A stretch of 5,421 nucleotides of DNA, from the NCBI RefSeq assembly GCF_000972705.2, contig NZ_LATL02000339.1, positions 14,973-20,393 on the forward strand, in the 5' to 3' direction. The notes under the pieces were generated by a model. That model ran no database searches, had not been told where the DNA came from, and saw nothing but the letters and a program-made list of their open reading frames with translations. Source of the DNA: Limnoraphis robusta CS-951 (GTDB lineage Bacteria > Cyanobacteriota > Cyanobacteriia > Cyanobacteriales > Microcoleaceae). Positions 4,215 through 5,421 of this stretch are shown piece after piece. Every line of letters starts with the position of its first letter. Position 1 is the stretch's first letter. Made by a program: the position numbers and the translations under genes.

Positions 4215-5421
4215 ATGTTAAATGCAGAAGATCTGTTTAATGAAGCCTTTTATTTGGCAAATAATCCCGATGTCAAAGCGGCGGTGGAAGCGGGGATCAT
4301 TGAAAGTGGATTTGATCATTTTATTGAGTCAGGTCAGTTTCAAGTCCGCCAACCGAGTCCATTATATAATGAATTGGATTATTTAGCGGCTAACCCAACC
4401 ATTCGGGATGCGGTAACGCAAGGGATTATTAATAATGGCTTTCAACATTTTATCGAATTTGGTCAATTTGAAAGACGCAACCCCAGTATATTATTTGATA
4501 CGCAGTTTTATTTAACGCAAAATCCCGATGTGAGTACAGCCGTTAACGAGGGTGTTTTAACAGCGATTGAACACTTTGTTAAATTTGGTCAATTTGAAGA
4601 TCGCCCTCCCAGTCTTTTATATAATTCCAATTATTATTTATCTCAAAACCCGGATGTAGCCGTTGCAGTTGTACGAGATGAACTGACAGGAATTCAACAT
4701 TATCTCGATATTGGTGCGACTCAAAATAGAGATTTTAGTGCATTTTTATCGCCGGATAATTCACCGTTTCCCAACCAAGTTGCGGTGGGAGATGTTACAC
4801 AAAATTCGGCAATTCTATTAACTCGTAGCACAGTTCCGGGAGAGATTGAGTTTGATGTTGCAACCGATCCCAACTTTAATCAAATTATAACATCACAAAC
4901 CCAACCGATTAATAATGTTGTGACTCCAGTTAAAATTGAAGTGGGGAATTTAGCACCGGGAACTCAATATTTTTATCGCGTTACCAATGCTTTAGGAACT
5001 AGCGAAGTGGGAAGTTTTAGAACCGTTCCGCCTCTAGAAGTTCAACGGGGATTAAGGTTTGGCGTGAGTGGAACCGTGCAAGGTGAATTAGCCCCTTATC
5101 CGTCTTTAATTAACGTTCCTGAACGCAATTTAGACTTTTTTATCCAACTGGGTGATACGATTTCTGCGGATACCGTATCGCCGGATTTGCCGAGAGTTTC
5201 TCAAGCGATTACTGAAGTTGATTTTAACACAAAATATAATGAAACAGTGTCTCAACGGGCTGGAATTAATCCGTTAGCAAATTTAGGATCATCAACGCCG
5301 ATTTATGCAGTTTGGGATGATCAGAATTTAATTAATAATTTTGCGGGAGGAGTTGCGCCAACGAGTCGTTTATTAACTCAGGCTATTTTTGGAACAGAAG
5401 GAGAATTTGTCAATGATACGC
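4215..5421 (+). CDS. PhoD-like alkaline phosphatase with N-terminal tandem repeats (partial, runs off right edge)
   Basis: The frame is open from the ATG at 4215 for 402 full codons to the window end; an in-frame TGA at 4182 rules out a longer start. Four degenerate repeats of 42-44 residues fill 5-174, roughly 5-48, 49-91, 92-133 and 134-174, with a core like FYLxxNPDVxxAV...HFxxFGQFExRxPS. A fibronectin-like PhoD N-terminal domain spans about 186-270 (AILLTRS, NLAPGTQYFYRV, GSFRT). The metallophosphoesterase part begins at 281 with RFGVSG, GELAPYPS (290-297), DFFIQLGDTI (307-316) and WDDQNLINNFAGG (367-379). The family hydrolyses phosphate mono- and diesters outside the cell under phosphate limitation. 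No signal peptide or Tat motif is seen, so export may use a C-terminal type I signal beyond the window. Several active-site positions differ from the usual PhoD motifs (SC, GDxIYE, WDDHE). No Shine-Dalgarno sequence or clear Pho box precedes it. GC is about 40% by hand count. Confidence 0.85.
   Translation, partial: MLNAEDLFNEAFYLANNPDVKAAVEAGIIESGFDHFIESGQFQVRQPSPLYNELDYLAANPTIRDAVTQGIINNGFQHFIEFGQFERRNPSILFDTQFYLTQNPDVSTAVNEGVLTAIEHFVKFGQFEDRPPSLLYNSNYYLSQNPDVAVAVVRDELTGIQHYLDIGATQNRDFSAFLSPDNSPFPNQVAVGDVTQNSAILLTRSTVPGEIEFDVATDPNFNQIITSQTQPINNVVTPVKIEVGNLAPGTQYFYRVTNALGTSEVGSFRTVPPLEVQRGLRFGVSGTVQGELAPYPSLINVPERNLDFFIQLGDTISADTVSPDLPRVSQAITEVDFNTKYNETVSQRAGINPLANLGSSTPIYAVWDDQNLINNFAGGVAPTSRLLTQAIFGTEGEFVNDT

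Overview
The window looks like cyanobacterial chromosome. Three complete HIP1 octamers (GCGATCGC, at 1747-1754, 2952-2959 and 4025-4032) occur in 5.4 kb, far more than chance predicts. The protein set fits too: a Thermus-type methionyl-tRNA synthetase, a hydrolase resembling plant chloroplast phytyl-ester synthases, and a PhoD-like phosphatase carrying the 'FYLxxNPDV' repeats seen in cyanobacterial extracellular proteins. Genus cannot be fixed from this; a filamentous, moderately AT-rich cyanobacterium is my best guess.

Layout. Minus strand, 1-758: the N-terminal half of metG, running off the left edge. 759-1293: a divergent intergenic region of about 535 bp with candidate promoters and two inverted repeats; an open in-frame extension of metG reaches 872. 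Plus strand, 1294-2019: a PlsC-like acyltransferase. 2115-2966: an alpha/beta hydrolase with an intact Ser-Asp-His triad. 2967-3115: a spacer with a 70-bp element bounded by inverted repeats. 3116-4051: a class I SAM-dependent methyltransferase. 4039-4177: a heptad (7-bp period) repeat array that starts inside the methyltransferase stop region and inverts strand near 4140. 4215 to the end: the N-terminal 402 residues of a PhoD-like phosphatase with four tandem 42-44-residue repeats, running off the right edge.

How the genes may work together. The acyltransferase and hydrolase are co-oriented with a 95-bp gap. The hydrolase resembles the hydrolase half of plant phytyl-ester synthase (PES), a protein that also carries an acyltransferase half. 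The pair may therefore act together in acyl transfer to a lipid alcohol; this is inference, and the acyltransferase itself looks PlsC-like rather than PES-like. The methyltransferase substrate is unknown. The phosphatase follows the repeat array, has lower GC (about 40% by hand count against about 49% for the acyltransferase gene), and is probably an independent unit. metG is a housekeeping neighbour.

The most unusual points are the strand-switching heptad array that supplies the methyltransferase stop codon, the departures of the PhoD-like protein from usual active-site motifs, and the acyltransferase-hydrolase pairing. I see no CRISPR array, tRNA, rRNA or intact insertion sequence.
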